A stretch of DNA of 64,000 nt from Pseudothioclava nitratireducens (GTDB taxonomy: Bacteria > Pseudomonadota > Alphaproteobacteria > Rhodobacterales > Rhodobacteraceae). Positions 1 through 8,215 of the stretch are shown here, in pieces. The stretch covers positions 1 through 64,000 of the forward strand of contig NZ_JARGDK010000010.1 in assembly GCF_029210495.1 (NCBI RefSeq). Reading direction: 5' to 3'. Numbering within the stretch: the stretch's first letter is position 1; each line of letters begins with the position of its first letter. Position numbers and translations under genes: made by a program. Under the pieces are notes generated by a model that saw only the letters and a list, made by a program, of their open reading frames with translations, had not been told where the DNA came from and ran no database searches.

Positions 1-219
1 CTGTTCTTGCGGCCGAGGGGCCGGGATATCCGCCACCCGCACATCGATCCGGGTGGTGTCCGACAGGAGCCGCGCCGCTCCGAACGTGGTCACATCATCA
101 TTGCGACGCATGATGATGCGGATGCGGGTGAACTGCCCTTCGCTGTCACGATGCCAGGCCTCGTGGGCGAGGTTCGGATCAGCGAAGAGCAGATCGAGGG
201 CCACGGCAAAGGCCGTCAT
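1..219 (-). CDS. Phage head-tail joining protein, N-terminal part (cut by window edge)
   Basis: The minus strand is open from an ATG at 219 to the window edge, giving 73 residues that start MTAFAVALDLLFADPN and contain an RIIMRR strand. This resembles small head-tail joining proteins that follow the capsid gene in lambda-like Rhodobacterales prophages. It begins 12 bp after the capsid stop, in the same direction, where a connector gene belongs. No strong Shine-Dalgarno is visible, so translation may be coupled to the capsid gene. The C-terminus lies outside the window, and the family call is by resemblance and position. Confidence 0.6.
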   Translation of the reverse strand, partial: MTAFAVALDLLFADPNLAHEAWHRDSEGQFTRIRIIMRRNDDVTTFGAARLLSDTTRIDVRVADIPAPRPQEQ

Positions 220-231
220 GTCTCAGCGGCC

Positions 232-1254
232 TCAGTTCGAGCTGTGCAACCGGATCGCAAGACGTGGGCGCTTGTTCACCGGCAGGATTGAGGCCTCGGT
301 CATGAGATCGATCCAGCGGCCTTTGGCGTCCATCATCTGCCGCGCGTAAAGCGGCAGGCCGACGGTGTTGGCCGTTTCGAGAAGGTTCGCTGGCCCGCCA
401 TAGGTGGTGAAGGTGTCGAAGGTGCCAAGCGGGAAGGCGATGCCCTCGCCCGCGGGGATCAGCCGCTCTGAGGTGCCGTTCGAGAGGGTGACCGAGCCGT
501 TGTATTCCTCGAACAGGATGCCCGCGAAGGGGAAGGCGCGGCGCATGTCCTCGCGGAGCGGCTGGCCGCCCGTGGCGGAGAAGAACTTATAGGCCTCTTC
601 GGTCTTGGGGTGGCTGATCAGCTTGTCGAAGAACTCCGAGCTTACCAGCGCATGCGCGGTGGTCATGGTCTCGCCCAGAAGGCTGTCCTCGATCCCACGC
701 AGCACGGTGCGGACCTTGCCCTGGACATTGGTGCCAGCCGTGCCGAAGACGAAGTCGACCGAGATCTGCTCGAGGCCGAATTCAGTGAAGTAATTGTAGA
801 GCGTCGTGCCTGCGCCATCCTTCACGATGCCGCGGAGCGCATTCATCTCCATGTATTCGCGGGTCTGCGCATGCTTGCGGCGCATCAGTGTGAGCTTGCG
901 GTTCATCACCTCTACGAGCGGATCGGCTGCGTCCGACAGGCCCAGCGCGGGCATGCCCTGAATGTCGGCTGGCAGGATCACATCGTCATGCGGGATCCAG
1001 GGCAGGGCGAAGCTTCGCATCGAGCGCTGCTCGCGGGTGCCGACAGTGGCAGGCGCGCCCAGCGGCACGGACGGCAGCAGGCTCAAGACGCCTTGGCGCT
1101 GTTCGATCACGATCGAGCGCTGTGTGACGCCTTCAAAACGGAAGAGGCCGATCTGGCCGAGGCGGGTGTAGAGGTTGGGCAGGATGTTAATCGCCTGCGT
1201 CATCTCGGCGAGCGAGTAGCCGCCCGCGTCAAACGGGTTGCGGGTGATGGTCAT
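232..1254 (-). CDS. Phage major capsid protein (lambda gpE family)
   Basis: This 340-residue protein has the length and the opening of the lambda gpE / major capsid protein E family: an N-terminal arm with NPFDAGGYSLAEMTQAIN followed by the LPNLYTRLGQIGLF region. It forms the icosahedral shell. It lies directly downstream of the decoration-protein gene, the canonical lambda order (protease-scaffold, gpD, gpE, head-tail joiner). A TGGAG ribosome-binding site lies 7 nt before the ATG at 1254. No truncation or frameshift is visible. Confidence 0.9.
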   Translation of the reverse strand: MTITRNPFDAGGYSLAEMTQAINILPNLYTRLGQIGLFRFEGVTQRSIVIEQRQGVLSLLPSVPLGAPATVGTREQRSMRSFALPWIPHDDVILPADIQGMPALGLSDAADPLVEVMNRKLTLMRRKHAQTREYMEMNALRGIVKDGAGTTLYNYFTEFGLEQISVDFVFGTAGTNVQGKVRTVLRGIEDSLLGETMTTAHALVSSEFFDKLISHPKTEEAYKFFSATGGQPLREDMRRAFPFAGILFEEYNGSVTLSNGTSERLIPAGEGIAFPLGTFDTFTTYGGPANLLETANTVGLPLYARQMMDAKGRWIDLMTEASILPVNKRPRLAIRLHSSN

Positions 1255-1321
1255 GGGGAAACTCCAGAGAAAGAGGGGGCTGCGTAGCTGCGTGTTCGGG
1301 ATCAGGTTACGATCAGTCAGT

Positions 1322-1702
1322 TCAGGCGGCGTCGCGCGGGATGATGCCGAGCGCTGTCAGCTGGGCATGCTTGGCGGCCGTCTTTGCAGCGTCATCGACG
1401 CTGGCGTCGAACACGAGCGTGGCTTTTGAGACGATGGCGGGGCCGCGCACGACCACGACCGCCTCCGCGTCCGCCGCGCTGGCGTCGGTTGCGTAGAGCA
1501 GGACGGCAGCAGCCGTCTGGGCGCCATCGGTGCCACCCGAGGTGGCGAGCTTGTACTTGCCGCTGGCGGTGATGCGGCCCAGCACAGCGCCGACAGGGTA
1601 GCTGGCGCCGGCCAGCAGCGTGACGGTCTCGCGGGTAAAGTTGGGGTTCAGCTCGTATTTGAGGACATCGCCCATGGTGGGCGGTTGGGTCAGCACGGAC
1701 AT
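1322..1702 (-). CDS. Phage head decoration protein (gpD-like)
   Basis: About 126 residues, beginning MSVLTQPPTMGDVLKYE and followed by NPNFTRETVTLLAG, a pattern typical of lambda gpD-like stabilisation proteins that bind capsid three-fold axes after expansion. The ATG at 1702 is preferred because AGGAGA lies 7 nt upstream. An in-frame TTG at 1708 would touch the ribosome-binding site. It sits between the protease-scaffold gene and the capsid gene, as in lambda. The assignment rests on family resemblance, length and gene order. Confidence 0.85.
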   Translation of the reverse strand: MSVLTQPPTMGDVLKYELNPNFTRETVTLLAGASYPVGAVLGRITASGKYKLATSGGTDGAQTAAAVLLYATDASAADAEAVVVVRGPAIVSKATLVFDASVDDAAKTAAKHAQLTALGIIPRDAA

Positions 1703-1736
1703 GGGCAATCTCCTGAAGATTGGGTGTCAAAAAGAA

Positions 1737-1766
1737 ATCCCCCGCCGGGGAGGAACGGCGGGGGAT
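1737..1766 (-). terminator. Hairpin with T-run between protease-scaffold and decoration genes
   Basis: Perfect 10-bp arms (ATCCCCCGCC / GGCGGGGGAT) enclose a 10-nt loop. Read leftward, the stem is followed by TTCTTTTT, the form of an intrinsic terminator. It stands after the protease-scaffold stop and before the decoration-protein ribosome-binding site, so it could be a partial terminator or an mRNA-stabilising end within the head operon. Confidence 0.65.
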
Positions 1767-1799
1767 CAGGTGGGCGGTGCAGATTTCTGGGAGAGCAGT

Positions 1800-2264
1800 T
1801 CAGCCCCTGCTGCCCGCCGAGGCAGCCTTCTTCGCGGCCGCCACAATCGGGCTTTCCAAGGACTTGGGGAGAACCGGGGAGGGTGGCGCGGCAACGATGT
1901 CGCGCGCGTCAGCTGCTGCAGCGGCGCGCTGAAGGACCAGTTTGCGGAGGGCTTCCGGGGCCGTGCCGTCGCGCAGCGCCTTCGCGGCATCGATGGTGAT
2001 CCCGAGGCGGCCTGCCTGCGCCGCGATCTCGGCGATCTCCGCCGCTGCCTCGCGAAGCTGAACTGAGAGTTCCGCCAGATTGCTGGGTTGCGCGGCCGCC
2101 GGGGCGGGCAAAGGCGCCGCAGCTGCGACGGGCGCGGGGTCTTCTTCCTGCACGCCACCGGCATCATCCAGGGCATCCGAACTCTCAGCAGTGCTCTCCA
2201 TCGCCGTGTCTTCCGTGTTAGTGGTTTCAGGAGTTTCCTCAGCAGTGTCTCGATGGGCGTTCAT
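1800..2264 (-). CDS. Nested in-frame scaffold protein (lambda Nu3-like), predicted internal start
   Basis: Within the protease gene and in the same frame, an ATG at 2264 is preceded by GGAGG at 2270-2274 with 5-nt spacing. This is a strong Shine-Dalgarno, better than that of most genes in this module. Translation from it gives 154 residues (MNAHRDTAEE...) that are acidic at the start and helical later. In lambda, Nu3 scaffold starts inside gene C in exactly this way. The ribosome-binding site and start are seen directly; use of the start is inferred. Confidence 0.55.
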   Translation of the reverse strand: MNAHRDTAEETPETTNTEDTAMESTAESSDALDDAGGVQEEDPAPVAAAAPLPAPAAAQPSNLAELSVQLREAAAEIAEIAAQAGRLGITIDAAKALRDGTAPEALRKLVLQRAAAAADARDIVAAPPSPVLPKSLESPIVAAAKKAASAGSRG

Positions 2265-3224
2265 GGCGACCTCCATTGGTTTGGTATGAGCGGCGTGGGG
2301 CAGCCGCGCGGTAGGTGATGGGACGGACAGGCTCTCGCGGAATCGGGCAAAGCCACGGGTGAGGTCGATCACCTCATCGGCCAAGCCAGCGATCACGGCA
2401 TCCGTCCCGCGATAGGTCGCAGCCTCTGTCGCCAGTGTTGCCTCCTGGCTCAGTCGCCCAGCGCGGCCTGCAGCAACAGTCTCAGAAAAGAGGAACCGCA
2501 GCACATCGATCTCGCGCTGGATTTCGTTGCGCACGTTCTCGGGCAGCGGCTCATAGGGATTGCCATCGACCTTGTGCATGCCGGAATGAATAAGCGTGAC
2601 CCGCACCCCATCCTCATCCAGCTGACCACTGAGATCGGCATGTATGACGACAACCCCGATACTGCCCACGGCGCCAGTGCGCGGCAGCAGAATTCGGTCG
2701 GCCTGGGAAGCCAGCGCATAGCCGGCCGAGAACGCATGCTCTGCGACAAAGGCCCAGACGGGCTTGCTGCCCCGGATTGCCCGAATGCGATCGGCGAGGT
2801 CGAAAACGCCGGCCACTTCGCCTCCGAAACTATCGATTTCCAAGGCAATGCCGCGCACCGCCGGATCACTGGCCGCCGCTTCGATCTGAGCGGCGATCCC
2901 CTCGTAACTGGTCTGGCCCGAGGACTGACCGATCCAGCTCCCGCGATGAATAAGAACGCCAGAAATCTCGATCACGGCGATGCCGTCCACGATCGGGTAG
3001 GGCGCATTGCCATGTTGCTGAAGTCGTTCGGTAAGGTTTCCGGCGAGTATACCGGCGCGGGCGGTAAGGCTGGGAGCGCCATCTTCTGCGTCGACGCCAT
3101 CAGCCAGTTCAACCTGCCGTCCCAGGATGCGCGGCCCGAGGCCAGATAGAAACGCCATGGCCTTGGACGGTTCGACCAGCAGCGGCGTGTTGAAAGCGCG
3201 CGCGGCAATACGGGCATGGAGCAT
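1800..3224 (-). CDS. Phage head maturation protease, S49 family, with C-terminal scaffold region
   Basis: A 474-residue lambda gpC-like protein. Residues about 80-300 carry the S49/SppA fold, with the nucleophile serine in AFSAGYA (Ser166) and the probable general-base lysine in SGMHKVDG (Lys218), a Ser-Lys dyad. After residue about 320 the sequence becomes acidic and Ala/Glu-rich with predicted helix, as expected for a scaffold domain. Such proteins process the prohead and assist shell assembly. Its ATG shares one base with the portal stop (TGATG), so translation is probably coupled. An internal start at 2264 probably yields the scaffold alone. Confidence 0.85.
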   Translation of the reverse strand: MLHARIAARAFNTPLLVEPSKAMAFLSGLGPRILGRQVELADGVDAEDGAPSLTARAGILAGNLTERLQQHGNAPYPIVDGIAVIEISGVLIHRGSWIGQSSGQTSYEGIAAQIEAAASDPAVRGIALEIDSFGGEVAGVFDLADRIRAIRGSKPVWAFVAEHAFSAGYALASQADRILLPRTGAVGSIGVVVIHADLSGQLDEDGVRVTLIHSGMHKVDGNPYEPLPENVRNEIQREIDVLRFLFSETVAAGRAGRLSQEATLATEAATYRGTDAVIAGLADEVIDLTRGFARFRESLSVPSPTARLPHAAHTKPMEVAMNAHRDTAEETPETTNTEDTAMESTAESSDALDDAGGVQEEDPAPVAAAAPLPAPAAAQPSNLAELSVQLREAAAEIAEIAAQAGRLGITIDAAKALRDGTAPEALRKLVLQRAAAAADARDIVAAPPSPVLPKSLESPIVAAAKKAASAGSRG

Positions 3225-4723
3225 CAGGGTTGGTCCTCGTCAGGGAGCGGGCGGTCTTCCGCGTCATCAGCGTCATCGATTGGCTCGCTCACCTCGTCTT
3301 CGAGCGGAACCGTCTGCACGCCCTGCGCGGGCGATCCTGGCCGGCGGAAATCAAGGCCCAGCGCACGCTCGCGGTCCCGCTCTGCGGCAATCTCACGATC
3401 GACCTGCTCCGCGTCATAGCCGCGCTCGGCGATGGCCTGGGTGCGGGATTTGAGCCCTGCCTCGATCTGCGCGATCTCTGCATTGGCGTCCTTCAAGGGA
3501 TCGACCCAATCCCATTTCGTGGGGAGCCAGTCGGCGGCAAGCATGCGTGGGCGCTCGGCCTCATAGCCGGGCAAGGCCAGCGCGCCGGAGAGCACCGCAA
3601 GATCGAGCCACCGTGCATAGACCGGGCGGCAAAGCTGATAGACCATCACTGAGTGCTGCCATGCTGAAACCCGCCGACGGAACTCGATCAGCGCCAGGCG
3701 TGAGTTCGAGAAGTTTCCCTTCACCATGTCATTGGCGAGATACGGATAGGGGATCCCGAGCGCGGCCGAGATCTGCAGCAGCGTCCTATACTGGAACGGC
3801 TCATAGGTCGCTCCGCTGTCAGCCGGCTGGCCCACGGTCACATCCTCGCCAGGATCCAGCCGGACGATCTGGCCCGGACTGATCTCGACGCCAGAGGGCA
3901 TTTCTTCATCGTCCAAGGGCGCGAGCGGGTTCTCGGGGGCAGGGGAGGTCACGAACATTGCGTACATCGCGGCGACCTTTTTGCGGTCGAGCTCGGCATC
4001 GTCATATTGGTCGAGCAGGAACAGCTTCACGATGGCGGGCGCCAGTTTCGAGACGCCGCGCAGCTGCCCGCCCTCGACTGGGTCGATCACATGGATGACC
4101 TCCGAGGCGGGAACGCGCACGATTTCTCCCGAGAGCCCCGGATCTGTGCTGTCGCCCGGGTGACGGCGGAAGAAGTGATAGGCGACGCGCCGCCCGATCC
4201 GGTCGAACTCGATCCCCTGGCGGATGGCGTTGCCGTTGCGCGCCACGCCTGTTTCATGCAGTGGCAGCATTTCCGAGGGCAGCATCTGCAGTTGGAGCGG
4301 AACCGTGAGGCCGTCCTCCACTCGCCGCGGCCGGATACGAACGAAGACCTCACCGGCTAAGAACACCTCCCGCGCGGCGCGGCGCTGCAGCCCGTAGAAA
4401 TCCGTTAGCCCCTCGGCATCGGCCTCATCCGTCCAGGCGAGCCAGAGCCGCTGCAGCTCTTCTTTCCTTGCGGCATCGGTGAGCTTCGAGATCGGCTTGA
4501 TTCCGTCGCCGACCGTATTGGCCGCCCAGCTTTCGACCGCATTCACGGCATAGCCATTGTTGCGCACGAGCCAGCGCGCACGGGCGGTGATGTCGGGGCC
4601 TGCTGCTGCGATCAGCGCATTCACATGCGCGCGCGTGGCCTGGAACCCGCGCAGGCGCCGATGATGCTGACCGGCATCAAACCCACCGATGAAGGCGCCT
4701 AGGCGCTGCCGCCAGTTCATCAC
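3224..4723 (-). CDS. Phage portal protein (lambda gpB family)
   Basis: A 499-residue protein of the lambda portal family, the dodecameric ring through which DNA enters and leaves the head. Recognisable blocks include an N-terminal helical region with ARWLVRNNGYAVNAVESWAA and the later QISAALGIPYPYLANDM segment. It is followed at once by the protease gene (1-nt overlap) and preceded by the gpW-like gene (4-nt overlap). Two Met codons start the protein and either may be used. It is full length for the family and intact. Confidence 0.9.
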   Translation of the reverse strand: MMNWRQRLGAFIGGFDAGQHHRRLRGFQATRAHVNALIAAAGPDITARARWLVRNNGYAVNAVESWAANTVGDGIKPISKLTDAARKEELQRLWLAWTDEADAEGLTDFYGLQRRAAREVFLAGEVFVRIRPRRVEDGLTVPLQLQMLPSEMLPLHETGVARNGNAIRQGIEFDRIGRRVAYHFFRRHPGDSTDPGLSGEIVRVPASEVIHVIDPVEGGQLRGVSKLAPAIVKLFLLDQYDDAELDRKKVAAMYAMFVTSPAPENPLAPLDDEEMPSGVEISPGQIVRLDPGEDVTVGQPADSGATYEPFQYRTLLQISAALGIPYPYLANDMVKGNFSNSRLALIEFRRRVSAWQHSVMVYQLCRPVYARWLDLAVLSGALALPGYEAERPRMLAADWLPTKWDWVDPLKDANAEIAQIEAGLKSRTQAIAERGYDAEQVDREIAAERDRERALGLDFRRPGSPAQGVQTVPLEDEVSEPIDDADDAEDRPLPDEDQP

Positions 4724-4929
4724 AGATCCTTCACGGCGAAGGGGCGGAGCACACGCCCAGCGCCGCGCTCAAGTTTGGCAATGCGACGTTCGACATCACC
4801 GATCGCAGCGGCGAGTTCGGCATCCGTGCCGTAGTTCACGGTCTTGCCGTCATAGCTGACCGACCGCGTGCCGCTGTAGCGCGCGGATAGCAGCGCGCTG
4901 TGGCGGAGTTTCAGCTCGTCGAGGGTCAT
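4720..4929 (-). CDS. gpW-like head-tail connector protein
   Basis: A 69-residue protein starting MTLDELKLRHSALLSARYSG and ending in a basic tail. Size, fold pattern (helix, YDGKTVNY hairpin, helix) and place between terminase and portal match the lambda gpW family, which helps close the filled head. Its stop overlaps the portal start by 4 nt. The ATG at 4929 faces the divergent ccdA promoter, so this gene may now start its own transcript on the leftward side of the inserted toxin-antitoxin pair. Confidence 0.75.
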   Translation of the reverse strand: MTLDELKLRHSALLSARYSGTRSVSYDGKTVNYGTDAELAAAIGDVERRIAKLERGAGRVLRPFAVKDL

Positions 4930-4946
4930 GGAGTGCTCTTGTTTTG

Positions 4947-4961
4947 CACACTTTGAGTGTG
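4947..4961. promoter_or_regulatory. Palindromic operator candidate for ccdAB
   Basis: CACACT-TTG-AGTGTG is a perfect inverted repeat with 6-bp arms, 29 bp before the ccdA start and 18 bp before the divergent gpW-like start. CcdA-CcdB complexes repress their own promoter in known systems, so this is the likely site. An AT-rich stretch (GTATATTTCGTATG) follows and may hold the -10 element. Confidence 0.55.
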
Positions 4962-4989
4962 TATATTTCGTATGCGTCAGGAGGTTCCA

Positions 4990-5235
4990 ATGCAGCACGC
5001 CACCACAGAAAAGCAGCGTACCAACGTCACCCTCACGGCCGCCAACTTGGCGGCCGCTCGAGAGTTGGGTCTCAATGTATCAGCCATTAGCGACGCCGCA
5101 GTTGCCGAAGCGGTCCGCTTGGCAAAGGCGAAAGCTTGGGCACAAGAGAACGCGACAGCCATCGCAGAGCGCCGAACCTGGATCGAAGCCAATGGAACGC
5201 CTCTGGCGGATCTTCAGGTATTGAAGATCGGCTGA
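4990..5235 (+). CDS. ccdA: Antitoxin CcdA
   Basis: An 81-residue protein of the CcdA family: a short N-terminal ribbon-helix-helix-type segment (RTNVTLTAANLAAARELGLNV) for DNA binding, then the alanine-rich helix, and the conserved toxin-binding end with AWAQENA...WIEANGTPLAD. The ATG at 4990 is chosen because AGGAGG lies 5 nt upstream. Its TGA overlaps the ccdB ATG by one base, the usual coupling for this pair. It neutralises CcdB and co-represses the operon. Confidence 0.88.
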   Translation: MQHATTEKQRTNVTLTAANLAAARELGLNVSAISDAAVAEAVRLAKAKAWAQENATAIAERRTWIEANGTPLADLQVLKIG

Positions 5236-5531
5236 TGGCGCAGTTTCATGTTTATCGGGTGCCTGGCGATCGTCTCGTGCTCGACCTGCAGACGGATTTG
5301 ATCGAGACCGGCACGCGCGTGGTTGCTCCGCTCATACCCTTGGCTTCAGGTCCTAAAGCCATCGGTCGGCTTGAGCCGGTGTTGGATATCGATGGTACCG
5401 CTTATGTGCTTCACACCGCTGAAATGGCCGCGGTTCCGTCCGCGTTGCTCAAGGGCGGGCCTGTCGTTGATCTATCAGCCTCAGATTACGAAATCCGTGG
5501 GGCGCTCGACATGGTGTTCTCCGGCTTTTGA
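5235..5531 (+). CDS. ccdB: Toxin CcdB (gyrase inhibitor family)
   Basis: A 98-residue CcdB-family protein beginning MAQFHVYRV and containing VLDLQTDLIETGTRVVAPL and AAVPSALLKGG. Family toxins poison DNA gyrase GyrA. In the F-plasmid protein the last residues Trp-Gly-Ile are needed for poisoning. Here the protein ends in FSGF, so the terminal Trp is a Ser and the last residue is Phe. Activity therefore cannot be assumed. The gene ends on the base next to the convergent terminase stop, a very tight insertion. Confidence 0.87.
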   Translation: MAQFHVYRVPGDRLVLDLQTDLIETGTRVVAPLIPLASGPKAIGRLEPVLDIDGTAYVLHTAEMAAVPSALLKGGPVVDLSASDYEIRGALDMVFSGF

Positions 5532-7586
5532 TCACTCCATGTATTTGGGTGTGCTGATCTTCCAGCCGCGCCGCCGGGGCGTTGCAATCCGCCCCGCTTG
5601 CGGCTCGATCGATTTCTCGGGCTCGGCACCCTGTGCTGGGACAGCCGTTTCCACGCCCGCCTGGTTCTCCAACTGACGCCACATCCGTTCGTCAAAGCGG
5701 TCGGCGCCGAGGATCCAAGCGGCGGCCCGCGCATAGACCCGTGTGTCCAGCGCCTCGTTCCGCTCGCGCATCTTCTGCCATTCCTGGCGGGCGTAACCGC
5801 GCCGGTCGCGGATGGTGACCAGTTGTTCTGCCACGAGCTGCTTCAGCCATTCGCTGTCTGTCCAGTCGGGCAGGTGGATCATGCCCGCGGGATTTGGCAC
5901 GCCCAGCTCGCGATCTTCATCGGACGGTCGCTCAAGGCGCAGATAGCGATAGGTCTCGGCCTTGAAGGTGGCCGTGGCCACCGTCCAGAGCCGTGCCCCA
6001 CGTTTGAGCTTCCGTCCGTTCACCGTCGCGTCGACGAAGGTCGGGCCCGACACTGGCGTGGCCCGGTTGAATCCCTCGAGCCCCTTTACAGGCGCCACCT
6101 GAGCGGTGCCCTGCTTTCGGGACCAGGCATAGACCGCCGCGGACTCGTAGCCCGTGTCGATGGCAAGCTTCGCCAGCGTCATGAACGCGCCGTTCTCATG
6201 CGCCCAAGTCTGGCTAAGAATGGCGGTCAGCCTCTCCCAGCACGCCGGGTCATCCGGCCCGCCCGGAAGCACGATGTGATCGATGAGCCAGCTTTCGAGG
6301 CCGCGGCCCCAAGCCCAGACATCGACCTCGATGCGATCCTTCTGGACGTCAGCACCGGCAGTCAGGAACAACCCGCCCATGGGCACCTGAGCGGCAAACA
6401 CCTCACGTCGGTCCGCCAATCGCTGCCATTCCGGCGCATCGCCGCTTTCAACCCAGGTCTCGCCCAGAAGCGTGTTGCGCGCTGCGCGCAGCATCTCGTC
6501 CGAGCCCTGGGCCGCCAGCCAGTCCCGCGCGATCTGCTCCCAGCTTTTCCAGCCGATCGGCGAATAGAGGGCTGACAAGTGGAAGCCGATCGCTGACGGA
6601 TCGGTCGAGGTTGCCGTCGCCCGCCATTCCCCATTCGCCAGCATTTGCGTTTTGTGGTGCTCGGCGATCGGGCGCTCGCAGCCCTCGCAGGCATAGGCCG
6701 CGGTTTCCGGCCGGCCCTTGTCCCAGCGCAGCCGTTCAAACTGCAGCCATTGCCTATGGCCACAATGCGGGCAGGGCACGAAATACCGCCGCTGGTCGCT
6801 GGCCTCGTACTCGCGCTCGATCCGAGAGAGCCCGCGGATCGTTGGTGTCGAGACCATGAAGACCTTGCGCCGATGCGCGAAGGTCGTGGTGCGCGCCTCG
6901 GCCAACGTGACCGGATCGCCTTCTTCGTCGGCCGAGGCTGGATAAGCATCGACCTCATCCAGAAACACATAGCGCGCTGGCATCGAGCGGAGGCCCGTCG
7001 CCGAATTCGCTCCCGTCAGCACCAGAATGCCGCCGGGAAACTCCTTCGACAGCATCGAATTGCCAGCATCGCGAGAGCGCGCCGGCTGCACGCGTTCCTT
7101 CAGCGCTGGGCTGTCTTCAATCAGCGGATCGATCCGCCCCCGAGAGGTCCGCTTGGCCATCTCCACAGTAGGCAGCACCGCCAGCATCGGGCCCGGCGCG
7201 TGATGGATCACGAAACCGATCCAGTTGTTGCCCGCTTCCGTGGCCCCGACCTGCGCGGCTTTCATGAACGAAATCCGCTGCGCCGGGTGCTTTGGCGACA
7301 GCGCATCCATGATCTCGCGCAGATAAGGCGCGCGAGCCGTGCGATACCGACCGGGTTCTGCTGCCGCCCGCGACGACAGCCAACGATGCCTGTCGGCCCA
7401 TTCGGACACTGTCAGGTCCGGGTCAGGCCGCATGCCTCGGCGCCAAGCGCGCAGGATATCCTCGGCGCCGTCAAAGGCGAGATCGAGCTCCTCGGTCAGA
7501 TCGTTGTCGGTCAGGCTGTGTTCATTGTCTCCTTCATGCAATCGAGACCCGGAGGTCTGCGAGGGCGTCGAGCTGCTCTCGGACAT
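5532..7586 (-). CDS. Phage terminase large subunit (GpA family)
   Basis: A 684-residue lambda gpA-type packaging motor. The ATPase half has a deviant Walker A (KAAQVGATEAGN, residues 109-120) and Walker B (YVFLDEVDAYP, residues 206-216). A zinc-type motif with C272/C275 and C300/C303 follows, then the C-terminal nuclease domain. It cuts concatemers and pumps DNA into proheads. Its start overlaps the small-subunit gene by 53 nt. The stop abuts the oppositely oriented ccdB stop. The length is normal and no frame damage is seen. Confidence 0.93.
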   Translation of the reverse strand: MSESSSTPSQTSGSRLHEGDNEHSLTDNDLTEELDLAFDGAEDILRAWRRGMRPDPDLTVSEWADRHRWLSSRAAAEPGRYRTARAPYLREIMDALSPKHPAQRISFMKAAQVGATEAGNNWIGFVIHHAPGPMLAVLPTVEMAKRTSRGRIDPLIEDSPALKERVQPARSRDAGNSMLSKEFPGGILVLTGANSATGLRSMPARYVFLDEVDAYPASADEEGDPVTLAEARTTTFAHRRKVFMVSTPTIRGLSRIEREYEASDQRRYFVPCPHCGHRQWLQFERLRWDKGRPETAAYACEGCERPIAEHHKTQMLANGEWRATATSTDPSAIGFHLSALYSPIGWKSWEQIARDWLAAQGSDEMLRAARNTLLGETWVESGDAPEWQRLADRREVFAAQVPMGGLFLTAGADVQKDRIEVDVWAWGRGLESWLIDHIVLPGGPDDPACWERLTAILSQTWAHENGAFMTLAKLAIDTGYESAAVYAWSRKQGTAQVAPVKGLEGFNRATPVSGPTFVDATVNGRKLKRGARLWTVATATFKAETYRYLRLERPSDEDRELGVPNPAGMIHLPDWTDSEWLKQLVAEQLVTIRDRRGYARQEWQKMRERNEALDTRVYARAAAWILGADRFDERMWRQLENQAGVETAVPAQGAEPEKSIEPQAGRIATPRRRGWKISTPKYME

Positions 7587-8076
7587 GGGTTTCCAGCACC
7601 CTCTGCAGGATCGCAGTCTCGATCGTCACGGGCACCCCCGATGCCTTCTCCATCTCTGCGGATAATTGCGCGGCCATGAGGGCCGCGACGCGGGTGGGCC
7701 AGGTGACCCAAGTGTCGCGCTCCTGGCGCGCGAGGCGGAACACCAGCGTCTCGGCGCGCGCACGGTCGACCAGCACGCCCTTCTTTTTCTGGATGGCCAG
7801 TTGGCGTTCTTGCGCCTGGTACACCGTCAGCGCAGTCCGGGCTTTCAGATAGGAAGTACTGTCGCCGGGACCGGAGACGGCACCTTCGCCGACGCTGCCC
7901 CGCGATCGCATCTGCTGGTCTGGATCAGTCATCGCGCCCCGACGCGCATCAGATGCTTCGGCGTTGATCGACCCGTCGGCAAAGAGCACCAGCCGACCGT
8001 TCTTTCGCGCTTTTTGCACCGCGCCCCGAGAGAGGCCGGAAGCTTCGGCATAGGCACGCTCGGACATACCTTCCAT
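7534..8076 (-). CDS. Phage terminase small subunit (Nu1-like)
   Basis: A 180-residue protein with an N-terminal helix-turn-helix (SERAYAEASGLSRGAVQKARKNG) like that used by lambda Nu1 to recognise the cos region, followed by a polar linker and a C-terminal helical region rich in Arg and Glu that would contact the large subunit. It heads the leftward head operon and overlaps the large-subunit gene. A second in-frame ATG at 8067 is an alternative start. By analogy a cos-type site should lie close by, but none could be identified by eye. Confidence 0.8.
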   Translation of the reverse strand: MEGMSERAYAEASGLSRGAVQKARKNGRLVLFADGSINAEASDARRGAMTDPDQQMRSRGSVGEGAVSGPGDSTSYLKARTALTVYQAQERQLAIQKKKGVLVDRARAETLVFRLARQERDTWVTWPTRVAALMAAQLSAEMEKASGVPVTIETAILQRVLETHVREQLDALADLRVSIA

Positions 8077-8215
8077 GGCGCTGAGATGATCCTCAATACA
8101 TTGAAATTAAACAGAAAAGTGCCGATTGTTCAGTTGATTACACTCCCGGATCGAGCGATTCATGGTCTCAGAAGGCGGGTGCATCGCACCCCGCACACAA
8201 GGATCGGATACCAAC
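8077..8215. promoter_or_regulatory. Divergent control region between terminase and early-type gene row
   Basis: This AT-richer gap separates the leftward head operon from the rightward small-gene row and must carry promoters for one or both. It contains a GC hairpin at 8175-8194 (GCGGGTGC / GCACCCCGC, one-base bulge, loop ATC). It is also the place where a cos or pac site would be expected next to the small terminase gene. Confidence 0.4.

Noticed and set aside
8077-8215. cos site of the prophage
   Set aside because: The position is right by analogy with lambda, but no paired 12-base overhang or known cos motif could be recognised from one prophage end.
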